Virus record (IMG/VR): IMGVR_UViG_3300005515_000620
Location: 1 to 42,021 of that record
Length of the DNA: 42,021 nucleotides
Direction: 5' to 3' (one strand)
Origin: a virus
A model generated the notes under the pieces. That model did not search any database, was not told the origin of the DNA, and saw only the letters and a program-made list of their open reading frames with translations. A program made the position numbers and the translations under genes. This document shows, piece by piece, positions 32,865 to 39,581 of this stretch (position 1 is the stretch's first letter; each line of letters begins with the position of its first letter).

Positions 32865-33125
32865 ATGGTCGAGCAAGCCGAGAACAATGGAACTTGGGAC
32901 CCAACGCATAGTCGCGTGGCCGCATTGGCAGCTTTCACCGGCCTGCTGGTTGGCGCGCTGCGCGTTAAAGGCGTCTTGTCGGAGACAGAATTGAAAGACC
33001 TACTGCGGCTCGCCGATGATCTGGCGCCGAACGGTGCGACTGTGGATGGCACAGTGGTGCTGACCCTGATCAAGCGCGTTTCCGATCAGCTGGTTGAGCA
33101 TTCTCGCGGCGCAGATCCGACTTAG
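32865..33125 (+). CDS. Small protein on the opposite strand of the early operon
   Basis: An 86-residue protein from ATG 32865 with GGGAG 7 bases upstream. The composition is protein-like: a helix with a hydrophobic face (A-A-L-A-A-F-T-G-L-L-V-G-A-L) and then E-T-E-L-K-D-L-L-R-L. It is plus strand while its neighbours, the CII-like gene and the Cro-like gene, are minus, so it sits antisense within the leader of the leftward operon. It overlaps the 3' end of the small 45-residue gene. Family not recognised. The minus-strand frame opposite it is a shadow. Confidence 0.6.
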   Translation: MVEQAENNGTWDPTHSRVAALAAFTGLLVGALRVKGVLSETELKDLLRLADDLAPNGATVDGTVVLTLIKRVSDQLVEHSRGADPT

Positions 33126-33207
33126 GCCCAAGGCGTTCGACCTGTCGTTTGAGAGCCGCAATCGCCTTCGCAGAAAGGCGGAATTTGAAGCGGCGGGACT
33201 GACTCAT
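33070..33207 (-). CDS. Small basic protein after Cro-like gene
   Basis: A 45-residue frame starting ATG 33207, in an ATGA overlap with the Cro-like stop. It is strongly basic (Arg/Lys-rich), with the pattern R-R-F-K-F-R-L-S-A-K. Too short for the usual gene cut-offs. Its last 56 bases overlap the convergent plus-strand gene, so both cannot be optimised freely. Real translation is plausible because of the overlap, but not certain. Confidence 0.4.
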   Translation of the reverse strand: MSQSRRFKFRLSAKAIAALKRQVERLGPKSDLRRENAQPADRKRA

Positions 33208-33479
33208 TCCACTCCCCCCGCTTGATTGCCGTGGCTCGGCGCGGCTTCGGCCGCCACATTGACGACCGCCGCTTCAAGAGGCGGCGCGTAAAGATCGGGA
33301 CGGATGCGCCAGCGCGGAATACCGGTGGCGTCTTCCATGGCCAGCACCCGCTCGGCGGGAACGCGCTTCCAGAAATAGAAATTCTGGCGCGCGATGCCGA
33401 GCGCTTCGGCCAGCTTGTTGACTCCGCCCCGCCGCTGGCCGCCGAGCGCGGTAACCGCCTCTTGAACAATCGTGATCAT
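33204..33479 (-). CDS. cro: Cro/YdaS-like repressor
   Basis: A 91-residue helix-turn-helix protein. Motifs G-V-N-K-L-A-E-A-L-G-I-A-R-Q-N-F-Y-F-W-K-R-V-P and R-W-R-I-R-P-D-L-Y are typical of YdaS/Cro proteins. ATG 33479 is chosen because an upstream ATG (33497) lies inside an operator. A TTGACA box at 33517-33512 places a start of transcription close to 33481, so the message may be nearly leaderless and no ribosome site is seen. It is divergent from the CI-like gene across two operators. It should repress lysogeny genes during lytic growth. Confidence 0.75.
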   Translation of the reverse strand: MITIVQEAVTALGGQRRGGVNKLAEALGIARQNFYFWKRVPAERVLAMEDATGIPRWRIRPDLYAPPLEAAVVNVAAEAAPSHGNQAGGVE

Positions 33480-33488
33480 GGTTTGGAT

Positions 33489-33528
33489 GTTAAGCATGCT
33501 TCACACCGACGTGTCAACCATGCTTAAC
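33489..33528. promoter_or_regulatory. Operator pair at cI-cro (O1, O2)
   Basis: O1 GTTAAGCATGCTTCAC at 33489-33504 and O2 GTCAACCATGCTTAAC at 33513-33528 share the near-palindrome GTnAAGCATGCTTnAC with centres 24 bp apart. On the minus strand TTGACA (33517-33512) overlaps O2, and a weak -10 (TTAACA, 33493-33488) lies in O1, so a repressor here would cover the cro promoter. The sites also overlap the 5' region of the CI-like gene. Confidence 0.8.
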
Positions 33529-33530
33529 GT

Positions 33531-33549
33531 GGGGACTGGCACAGTCCCC
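33531..33549 (+). promoter_or_regulatory. Hairpin in leader of CI-like gene
   Basis: GGGGACT, loop GGCAC, AGTCCCC form a perfect 7-base stem ending 3 bases before ATG 33553. It covers the place where a ribosome site would be, so it may control repressor translation, or act as a further protein-binding site. Structure read directly; function inferred. Confidence 0.6.
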
Positions 33550-33552
33550 CGA

Positions 33553-34227
33553 ATGCCGACGCTCGGGGACAGAATTAAGAAAGCACGCGAAGACCGCGGC
33601 CTATCTCAGGCCGCGCTGGGCAAACTTGCGGGCGGAGTCAGCCGCAATGCCGTCTCGCAATGGGAGTCGGGCGACACCGTCCCGACCGGACCTAATCTGG
33701 TCAGGATCGCGCGGGCCTTGCGCCTCAGTCCTGAATATTTATCTGAAGGCGGTAAGCTTCCGGCCGCCGAGTCGCCGCGACCGTCACCGCACCCAGAGTC
33801 TTTTGCCCTGGTGCCGGAGATCCTGGTCACTGCGGGCATGGGCCACGGCGAAATCCAGGAGGTCGAAACCTTCGGCGCCGACACGGTGCGGGACACCTGG
33901 GGCCTGCCGCGTGATTTCATCCGGGAGGCCCGGGTTCAACCTGAAGATCTGCGCATCTTGCCGCTGAAGGGCGACTCCATGGCCCCGACGCTTACCGGTA
34001 CCGATCGCGCCATCATCAACATTGCCGATCGTGTGCCATCCCCGCCCGGGATTTTTGCACTGTGGGATGGCTATGGCGTCATCGTGAAACGAGTCGAGAT
34101 CGTGCCGAAGACTCGCCCGCCGCGGCTGCGCATCATTTCCGACAACCCGCTGCACCAGCCCTATGAAATCGAAGGCGAAGAGCACACGATTATCGGGCGG
34201 CTCAAGGGCCTCATTCGGTGGCTATAG
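33553..34227 (+). CDS. CI-like repressor, S24 peptidase family
   Basis: A 224-residue protein. Residues 5-60 are an XRE-type helix-turn-helix. The C-terminal S24/LexA-like domain shows the Ser/Lys dyad, G-D-S-M (Ser142) and V-K-R (Lys179), 37 residues apart as usual, and a possible self-cleavage site at Ala94-Gly95. This gives SOS-inducible lysogeny. ATG 33553 is used; an in-frame ATG at 33520 sits in an operator and could give a leaderless product 11 residues longer. The stop overlaps the convergent membrane gene by 6 bases. Confidence 0.85.
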   Translation: MPTLGDRIKKAREDRGLSQAALGKLAGGVSRNAVSQWESGDTVPTGPNLVRIARALRLSPEYLSEGGKLPAAESPRPSPHPESFALVPEILVTAGMGHGEIQEVETFGADTVRDTWGLPRDFIREARVQPEDLRILPLKGDSMAPTLTGTDRAIINIADRVPSPPGIFALWDGYGVIVKRVEIVPKTRPPRLRIISDNPLHQPYEIEGEEHTIIGRLKGLIRWL

Positions 34228-34689
34228 ATCCTGATTGGGCGGCGGGGCCTCTCGTTGCCTGCGCCTAAGATCAGCCACGAAACGCGAGTGGCTGAATAGG
34301 ATCAAAGTACAGACTGTCGCGAGCACCATCAGGACCAAAACGCCATACTTGGCTGGTCCCAAGTTCCCCGCGCTGACCGCGGCTTCCATGGGGAACCAAA
34401 CCAGAGCCATGATCACTAACACCAAGCACAATTGGGCAGCGAGGAGGAATCTGAATTCATCAAGGGTGGCCATCACCACACCGTTGGGATCGCGCAGAAC
34501 GCGTTCAACGCGCCGCTCATAAGCCGCGTGAGATCGCTCGACCCAACGCTGACCACCAGTAGATATGCGGCTAATGCCGCGGTCCATCAGAGGCTTGATA
34601 TAAGCGCTCAAGAGATTGACCACGATCGCCAAAACGACAGCGGTCAACCACCATGCAGGCGACTGGAAGTTAGATATTATCTCGTTCAT
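34222..34689 (-). CDS. Three-span membrane protein beside repressor
   Basis: A 155-residue protein from ATG 34689, convergent to the repressor. It has one N-terminal membrane helix (P-A-W-W-L-T-A-V-V-L-A-I-V-V-N-L), a charged cytoplasmic loop (R-W-V-E-R-S-H-A-A-Y-E-R-R), and two further helices near residues 85-105 and 115-140. The C-terminus is Arg-rich. The start (M-N-E-I-I-S-N-F-Q-S-P-A-W-W) is a pattern seen in uncharacterised proteins. Position next to cI, expression likely in the lysogen: a candidate for superinfection exclusion or host conversion. Confidence 0.7.
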   Translation of the reverse strand: MNEIISNFQSPAWWLTAVVLAIVVNLLSAYIKPLMDRGISRISTGGQRWVERSHAAYERRVERVLRDPNGVVMATLDEFRFLLAAQLCLVLVIMALVWFPMEAAVSAGNLGPAKYGVLVLMVLATVCTLILFSHSRFVADLRRRQREAPPPNQDL

Positions 34690-34741
34690 TTTGATCGATT
34701 CCAGAGTTGACGCAGCGCTTGACAGTGACGCACTGCTGCAA

Positions 34742-35146
34742 TCACGCCGGGTTCGCCGCGCGCCACGCCTTGATATCGCGCACAGTGTCAGGACAGGTCT
34801 GTTCCATTTTGGCTTGAACGCCCGTCGAGCCACCCATCCGCGCCGAAACATCGTGATCCATCCGCTGCACGTCGGACTCGGTTAAGCCGCCTTCGCCACG
34901 CGCATAGGCATCTAGCTTTTGCAGCTCACCGGGCGTCAGCCACTCAACAGCCAAGTCGACCGCGCATGACTTTGCGCGCTGCTGTAGATCCTCCGGGACA
35001 CCGCGCCAAAACACTTTGTTGGCGCGATCGAGCGCCATTTCGCGGTAATTGCCGTACTGCCCCGGTTTCGGCGGCGGCGGAGTCGCAACGCATGCGCTTA
35101 GAACAACCCCCGCACAGAACAGCCCAGCCAAATTAACCCAGTTCAA
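34742..35146 (-). CDS. Lipoprotein, possible lysogenic conversion gene
   Basis: A 134-residue protein starting at TTG 35146 with a strong ribosome site (GGGAGGGG). The signal peptide ends in L-S-A-C, a lipobox with Cys at residue 19. The mature part has a Pro-rich spacer, then helices with W-R-G-V-P-E-D-L, W-L-T-P-G-E-L and C-P-D-T-V-R-D-I. It is not similar to Rz1. It lies upstream of the three-span membrane gene in the same direction, so the two may work together at the cell envelope, for example blocking infection by related phages. Confidence 0.75.
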   Translation of the reverse strand: MNWVNLAGLFCAGVVLSACVATPPPPKPGQYGNYREMALDRANKVFWRGVPEDLQQRAKSCAVDLAVEWLTPGELQKLDAYARGEGGLTESDVQRMDHDVSARMGGSTGVQAKMEQTCPDTVRDIKAWRAANPA

Positions 35147-35382
35147 TTCGATGCCCCTCCCGGCTGACCGCCGACTCCGCCACGAGTCGCGGTTCCATGC
35201 AAGGCGTGCCGATCAAAAACTGTGAAGCATGCTTGACACTCGAATGTTAAGTATGCTTACCTCTCGCCACCAAACGGGCCGAGACCCCCGTTCGGGATTC
35301 CTCCACACCTCGCCCGGCCGGTCAGCAGCACCTGACAGCCCTAGATAGCAGATCGGCCGGGCGGCCATTTCGGGGACAGCAA
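35147..35382. other. Regulatory gap left of the rightward operon
   Basis: A 236-base gap between the minus lipoprotein gene and the first rightward gene. It holds the operator pair at 35222-35261 and the TTGACA box at 35233, then about 114 bases of leader up to the first gene, with GC-rich inverted segments. No gene is seen. A minus-strand promoter for the lipoprotein pair must lie here too, but none is obvious. Confidence 0.6.
35222..35262 (+). promoter_or_regulatory. Operator pair and promoter for rightward operon (O3, O4)
   Basis: O3 GTGAAGCATGCTTGAC at 35222-35237 and O4 GTTAAGTATGCTTACC at 35246-35261 match the same consensus as O1/O2, again with centres 24 bp apart. TTGACA (35233-35238) lies at the end of O3 and a weak -10 (TTACCT, 35257-35262) at the end of O4, 18 bases apart, exactly the layout of the cro promoter. 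A repressor on O3/O4 would shut the accessory operon. Confidence 0.8.
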
Positions 35383-35667
35383 ATGCCGCGGACCAAACCG
35401 AACCACGATCAGCCCACGGCCAGCCAGCGCTGGGCCGAGAATAACCGTCAGAACGCCCGCAATTTGGAAACGGCGCGGCGCGGCCCCGAAGGCATGGCCC
35501 GCGCCATGTCGCAAATCATGGTCGACCTCTCGGCCTCCCAGGGACAATGCACCGCGGACGATCTGGCCCGCGCCGGCTTCACCGCCGAGGACATCCAGCG
35601 TTTCGGTCCCGCTGCAAAGCGGCTGGCCGGCCGCTCAGCCCCGCAGCTGCGCAGCACGGTGGCGTGA
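35383..35667 (+). CDS. First gene of the rightward operon, unknown
   Basis: A 94-residue protein from ATG 35383 (GGGGAC site). It is polar and helical, with two amphipathic helices (D-D-L-A-R-A-G-F-T-A-E-D-I-Q-R-F). The TGA shares a base with the next ATG. No recognised family. As the first product of an operator-controlled early operon it might regulate or counter the host, but no evidence beyond position. Confidence 0.6.
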   Translation: MPRTKPNHDQPTASQRWAENNRQNARNLETARRGPEGMARAMSQIMVDLSASQGQCTADDLARAGFTAEDIQRFGPAAKRLAGRSAPQLRSTVA

Positions 35668-35936
35668 TGAACACCTATTCCGCCGCCACCCGCGCCGGAC
35701 AGGCGCCGGCGCATCGCCTCACCCTGCCGCAAGCCGCGGCCAAGATCACCAGCGCGCGCCGCAAAGTCGACGCCGCGCTGGTTCACCTCACCGATGCCGA
35801 GGCCATCGGCGCAAGGGGCAATGGCAACGCCCTTTGCACCGTGGCCGAGGCCGCCGGCCGCGCGCTTGCCGATGCCTCGGCCCTGCTGGCCGAGATCCAG
35901 GCCGCGCGCGAATCCCTCCGCAACCCTCAAACCTGA
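35667..35936 (+). CDS. Small helical protein, unknown
   Basis: An 89-residue protein from ATG 35667 (TGATG overlap). Ala-rich helices (K-V-D-A-A-L-V-H-L-T-D-A-E-A-I) suggest a small all-alpha protein. One Cys. No motif recognised. Translationally coupled to its upstream neighbour. Confidence 0.6.
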   Translation: MNTYSAATRAGQAPAHRLTLPQAAAKITSARRKVDAALVHLTDAEAIGARGNGNALCTVAEAAGRALADASALLAEIQAARESLRNPQT

Positions 35937-35950
35937 ATCGGGGAGAACCC

Positions 35951-36229
35951 ATGTCGAAACAGAAGATCAAGCGCCGCGCGCAGCTGCGCAATCGAAACCG
36001 CAGCGTGGCCGTTGCGGTTGTCACCGAACGGCGGCTGTTCAGCGCCCCGGACTCCGACCTCGCCTCCAACGTGCGCCGCGCCGCCGACCTCTACAACGCG
36101 GCGCTTGATCAGGCGAAGTCCGCAGGCCTCACCGTAATCGAGCGGCTGGACACGCCGACCGAGGCAGGCGGCACCACGGGATTCCACGCCGAACCCATCA
36201 ACATCACCGCCGTGCATCGCGCCTACTGA
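35951..36229 (+). CDS. Small basic protein, unknown
   Basis: A 92-residue protein from ATG 35951, with a GGGGAG site. The first 22 residues are highly basic (K-I-K-R-R-A-Q-L-R-N-R-N-R), likely DNA- or RNA-binding. A helical centre and a C-terminal strand with T-T-G-F-H-A-E-P-I-N follow. No family recognised. Confidence 0.55.
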   Translation: MSKQKIKRRAQLRNRNRSVAVAVVTERRLFSAPDSDLASNVRRAADLYNAALDQAKSAGLTVIERLDTPTEAGGTTGFHAEPINITAVHRAY

Positions 36230-36238
36230 GGCGCGCGC

Positions 36239-36279
36239 GGGACCGGGCAGCGAGACCAAGACCCCCGCCGCCCGGTCCC
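36239..36279. repeat. Inverted repeat before SprT-like gene
   Basis: GGGACCGGGC (36239-36248) and GCCCGGTCCC (36270-36279) are perfect 10-base complements with a 21-base loop in the 69-base gap before the SprT-like gene. No T run follows, so it is more likely a mild attenuator or mRNA-stability structure than a full terminator. Confidence 0.5.
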
Positions 36280-36298
36280 CGTCTCTCTCGGGGAAACC

Positions 36299-36925
36299 AT
36301 GACCGCGACCGCCTACCAATTGGCCCCAGGCACCGGGTTTGCCGTCCCGTTCGACACCCGCGAGGCCTGGTTGCGCCGCGCGGTTGATCGCATGCGGCCG
36401 TGGTTCGCCGAGGCAGGATCGCCTGTGCCCGACGTCCTGCATGTCTCGGTCGGCTTCACCGGCAGTGGATCGAGCAACGCCATCGGCGCGTGCTGGACCC
36501 GTGACGCCTCGGCGGACAAACGGCACCAGATTTTTATCAGTCCGGTCCACGACACCGATTTCGCGATGCTGGCGACGCTCGTCCATGAACTGGTGCATGC
36601 GGCGCTGCCCTGGGGCGCGAAACACGGGAAGCTGTTCCGCGACCTCGGCATCAAGATCGGTCTGCGCAAGCCATGGCGCGCCACCAGCGCCGGCCCGATG
36701 CTCGCCAAGCGGATCGAGGCGCTGCTGGTTGACCTCGGTCCCTCGCAACACCCGACGCTCACCCTCGCCATGAAAGAGGCGGCCGAGCGCCAGCCACAGC
36801 GCACCTATGAATGCGGCTGCGGCATCAAGGTGCGCGCTGCCCGCGGCGAATTCACCGCGGTCTGCACCAAATGCAGCCGCCCGTTCAACGAACGCAGATC
36901 CCCCCGGAGAAGGACGCCCCGATGA
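36299..36925 (+). CDS. SprT-like metalloprotease
   Basis: A 208-residue protein. HELVH at residues 96-100 with a third ligand His109 is the zinc protease motif of SprT/Spartan-like proteins. The C-terminus has a zinc ribbon (Cys172, Cys174, Cys189, Cys192). Spartan proteins digest DNA-bound proteins; phage members may clear host or blocking proteins or act in early gene control. The next gene starts in the ATGA overlap with its stop. Confidence 0.8.
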   Translation: MTATAYQLAPGTGFAVPFDTREAWLRRAVDRMRPWFAEAGSPVPDVLHVSVGFTGSGSSNAIGACWTRDASADKRHQIFISPVHDTDFAMLATLVHELVHAALPWGAKHGKLFRDLGIKIGLRKPWRATSAGPMLAKRIEALLVDLGPSQHPTLTLAMKEAAERQPQRTYECGCGIKVRAARGEFTAVCTKCSRPFNERRSPRRRTPR

Positions 36926-37260
36926 CGGCCGAAGTCTTCGACTTGACCATGGAACGCGCCCGCCGCGCCACGGGGCAGGCACCGCACGTGCTGCCGGCGG
37001 AAGCGGCAGCGTTGAAGCTATGGGGCGGCACAACCAGCGCGATCCTGCCGCCGCGCGGGACAGACTGCAACGGTGCAGGCGGGGCGGGTGGCTGGACGCA
37101 ACTTTGCATCGGCGACCGCATCGCCGTGCCGGACGGCCGCGAGGGACACATTGTTGCCTTCCGCCAGATCCGCAACGCCTGGTATGCGCTCATCCATCTG
37201 CCGGATTGCCGGACCGTGTACCCGCTCACCGACCTCACCGTGAAGGGGCTGCCGTTTTGA
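36922..37260 (+). CDS. Small protein, unknown
   Basis: A 112-residue protein from ATG 36922 (ATGA overlap with SprT-like stop). The first half is helical. The second half has beta strands with D-R-I-A-V-P-D-G-R-E-G-H-I-V-A-F and Y-A-L-I-H-L-P-D-C, like an SH3 or KOW-type barrel, with the end T-V-Y-P-L-T-D-L-T. No name assigned. It could bind nucleic acids. Confidence 0.6.
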   Translation: MTAEVFDLTMERARRATGQAPHVLPAEAAALKLWGGTTSAILPPRGTDCNGAGGAGGWTQLCIGDRIAVPDGREGHIVAFRQIRNAWYALIHLPDCRTVYPLTDLTVKGLPF

Positions 37261-37538
37261 CGCGCGCCGGCTTGCATTTCCCGCGCCGGCACAAGCCCGA
37301 GCGCCGCGCCAAGGGTCCCGACGAGATCAAGGCCGAGCGCTTGCGCATCGACGCGAACCTTCTGGAATCCCGCGCGCACCGGCTGAAGCAAGCCGGCGAT
37401 TGCCAGGAAGCCGAGCGGCTGCAGGACGAAGCCGCGGATTTGAAGCAACGCGCCGCCGAGATCCTGCACGCCGCGCAACAGCGCGAGAACGAAGCCGCCG
37501 CCCTGGTGCGGCGCGATCCGATCACTTTGGGGAAGTAA
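37257..37538 (+). CDS. Small helical coiled-coil-like protein
   Basis: A 93-residue protein started at TTG 37257, in a TTGA overlap with the stop of the gene before it. After a basic N-terminus the rest is a continuous charged helix (E-I-K-A-E-R-L-R-I-D-A-N-L-L-E and E-A-E-R-L-Q-D-E-A-A-D-L-K-Q), typical of coiled coils. No family recognised. Confidence 0.6.
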   Translation: MTRAGLHFPRRHKPERRAKGPDEIKAERLRIDANLLESRAHRLKQAGDCQEAERLQDEAADLKQRAAEILHAAQQRENEAAALVRRDPITLGK

Positions 37539-37543
37539 GAGCG

Positions 37544-38311
37544 ATGGGCAATCCTTGGGTTACCTTCGGCAATCGCAAACTGGATCTGATCGACCCCGAT
37601 CCGCAGGCGATCACCTTGCGCGCCTTGGCCAACTCGCTGGCGATGATGCCGCGGTGGTCGGGCCACATGCGGGCGCATTACAGCGTGGCCGAGCATGAAA
37701 CCCGCGCCGCATGGCTGGCATCGCCCGCCGCGCGCGGCTACGCCTTCTGTCACGACCATGCCGAGGCGGTTTGGCACGATCTCCCGGCGCCGGCCAAGGA
37801 TGCGTTGCGGCTGCTGGACAGCGGTTCGGATGGTGTCTCGGCCTACGACCGCGCCTATGCGATCACCGATCGCGCCATGCACCGTGCCTTCGGCCTGCAA
37901 TGGCCGGCGCCGCTCGACATCAAAGCCGAGGTGCGCCGCGTCGACCTGCTGTTGCTCGCGACCGAAAAACGCGACCTGACCGCGCCCGATCAGCCGGAAT
38001 GGGACTGGACCTTGCCGGCCCCGATGACAGCCCCGATCATCCCGATCGAGGATTGGCGCGAGGCCGCCGAGCAGTTCTGCCAGATGGCCCGACTGCTGCA
38101 TTTCCTCGGCGACTTGCCGCGCCTGCCCGAGCGCAACCCGCGCTGTTTCATCTGCGGCTGGCCTTACGCCGCCGATGAATCGCAAGGCTGCGTTCCCGGC
38201 AATTGCAGCTATCGGCCCGCCGGCAGCCGTGATGATGAGCGCAACGTCGGGTATGACATTCGCCGCGCACAGCTGCGGGCCTTCACCGCCGGCAGCGGGT
38301 GCGACCGATGA
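37544..38311 (+). CDS. HD-superfamily phosphohydrolase (YfbR-like)
   Basis: A 255-residue protein from ATG 37544 with GGAAG upstream. The pattern R-W-S-G-H-M-R-A-H-Y-S-V-A-E-H and then C-H-D-H-A-E-A (His70-Asp71) matches HD-domain 5'-deoxyribonucleotidases such as YfbR. The C-terminus has extra Cys-rich residues (C-F-I-C-G-W), possibly a metal site. It would remove phosphate from dNMPs or change nucleotide pools in the infected cell, together with the MazG-like gene further down. Confidence 0.7.
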   Translation: MGNPWVTFGNRKLDLIDPDPQAITLRALANSLAMMPRWSGHMRAHYSVAEHETRAAWLASPAARGYAFCHDHAEAVWHDLPAPAKDALRLLDSGSDGVSAYDRAYAITDRAMHRAFGLQWPAPLDIKAEVRRVDLLLLATEKRDLTAPDQPEWDWTLPAPMTAPIIPIEDWREAAEQFCQMARLLHFLGDLPRLPERNPRCFICGWPYAADESQGCVPGNCSYRPAGSRDDERNVGYDIRRAQLRAFTAGSGCDR

Positions 38312-38502
38312 ACGATCGCCCGATGAATTGGGCTGCCGCCGGTGGCTATCTCCGTCAGGAGGCGGCGGACGCGCGCGCCAAGGCGGCCAATCTGAAAGAC
38401 GCGCCGAAGACCGCGGCCCGACTGACCATCACGGCCGATCTCTGCGACGCGCTCGGCCGCGCCCTGATCTTCGGCGCCACCGGACAGGACCGCGGCGGAT
38501 GA
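38308..38502 (+). CDS. Very small helical protein, unknown
   Basis: A 64-residue protein from ATG 38308 (ATGA overlap with the HD gene). Strongly helical and Ala-rich. The overlap on both sides supports translation. Function unknown. Confidence 0.6.
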   Translation: MNDRPMNWAAAGGYLRQEAADARAKAANLKDAPKTAARLTITADLCDALGRALIFGATGQDRGG

Positions 38503-38723
38503 ACGCGCACCTTGAATGGAAAGGAAATTGGTTGCTTTGCAACGGTGTGCCTGTTGCACGCCTAGAGAAAGTAAGCGCCCGGACATGCGCAAGGATGGGG
38601 TGGCCCCGCGACTCCTGGACGGGCCACATAGCCGGCGATCGGCGCACCAGTCATCGCGTCCAAAGCCGGGCCGCGGCCCAGCGCGCCATCAATCGACGCT
38701 TTGGATTGGCGCCCTCCGCATGA
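38499..38723 (+). CDS. Small basic protein, unknown
   Basis: A 74-residue protein in an ATGA overlap with the preceding gene. N-terminal strand pair (H-L-E-W-K-G-N-W-L-L-C-N-G-V-P-V-A-R-L) then basic helices (R-R-T-S-H-R-V-Q-S-R-A-A-A-Q-R-A). It could bind nucleic acid. Not recognised. The next gene starts inside its stop. Confidence 0.6.
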   Translation: MNAHLEWKGNWLLCNGVPVARLEKVSARTCARMGWPRDSWTGHIAGDRRTSHRVQSRAAAQRAINRRFGLAPSA

Positions 38724-39208
38724 TCTGGAAAGCCATCTCTCTTTGGCAGCCATGGGCATCGCTCTGGCTTTCCCCGCGCAAGATCCACGAAACGCGGCAT
38801 TGGCAGACCCCGCATCGCGGCTGGCTGCTGGTGCATGCCGCCAAGCACCGCAGCGCCGTCGTGAGTGCCCCGCTCCGCGAGATCTTGGAACGCCAATTCG
38901 GCGCGCGCTGGGAAATCGAGTTGCCGCGCGGCGCCATCATCGGCCGCGTCGAATTGCTGGATTGCATCGCCACCGATTCCTTCCCGATCAGCCACTGCAC
39001 CACGCCCGACTATTTCTGCGGTGACTTCAGCAACGGCCGGTACGGGTGGAAGCGCGGCGCCTTTGAAGTCTTCGCCGACCCGATCCCGTATCGCGGCCAG
39101 CAATCCATGTTCGACGTCCATGGCGAAATGGACGGCCGCGGCTTCAAGCTGCTGCCTAAGCCGCCCGCGCCGCAAGGGACGCTCGCCTTTACCGAAGCCC
39201 ACACTTGA
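38720..39208 (+). CDS. ASCH-domain protein
   Basis: A 162-residue protein from ATG 38720 (ATGA overlap). The start K-A-I-S-L-W-Q-P-W-A-S-L and the segment E-T-R-H-W-Q-T-P-H-R-G-W-L-L-V-H-A-A-K are the hallmark of phage and bacterial ASCH/PUA-like proteins; the core barrel runs to the G-R-V-E-L-L-D-C motif. ASCH proteins bind RNA; some hydrolyse modified cytidines. Role here unknown but a widely shared phage gene. Confidence 0.8.
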   Translation: MIWKAISLWQPWASLWLSPRKIHETRHWQTPHRGWLLVHAAKHRSAVVSAPLREILERQFGARWEIELPRGAIIGRVELLDCIATDSFPISHCTTPDYFCGDFSNGRYGWKRGAFEVFADPIPYRGQQSMFDVHGEMDGRGFKLLPKPPAPQGTLAFTEAHT

Positions 39209-39224
39209 GAGGAGTCACCCTGAC

Positions 39225-39581
39225 ATGACCACCAGCTTGATCGGCCGCCTGTTGTGTTTCTTCGGCCGCCATAAGGACGCCGAGGCGATCCGCTTCAGCG
39301 CCAAGGAACTGCTGCCCGTGATCGGCTTCGAATGTGCGCACTGCACCCGGCGCACGCTGGCGCTCCCGCTGATCCAGCGCGGGCTCGACAAGGCGACCGA
39401 GCGCCGCGCGAAGCGTCAGACCGAGCACGCCGCCGCCTGGCGCGACCGCAGCCCGGATCACCAGCCGAAGCCCCGCGGCCGCAAGCCGCGTGCGCCGCAG
39501 CAGCCGCCGGCCGAAGACGCCACGCCGCCGCTGCTGCAATTGACCAGCGCCGCGCCCGATCCGGTGCCGGCGCATGAATGA
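39225..39581 (+). CDS. Small basic protein with CxxC
   Basis: A 118-residue protein from ATG 39225 with a GAGAGGAG ribosome site. The first 30 residues hold a hydrophobic stretch with C-F-F-G-R-H-K-D-A. A C-A-H-C pair lies mid-protein and might bind zinc. The second half is Arg/Pro/Ala-rich and disordered. Unknown function. Confidence 0.55.
   Translation: MTTSLIGRLLCFFGRHKDAEAIRFSAKELLPVIGFECAHCTRRTLALPLIQRGLDKATERRAKRQTEHAAAWRDRSPDHQPKPRGRKPRAPQQPPAEDATPPLLQLTSAAPDPVPAHE

Noticed and set aside
32825-33073. An 82-residue minus-strand open frame opposite the 86-residue plus gene
   Set aside because: Ser/Thr/Arg-rich shadow composition and no ribosome site, whereas the plus-strand frame has a protein-like sequence and GGGAG.
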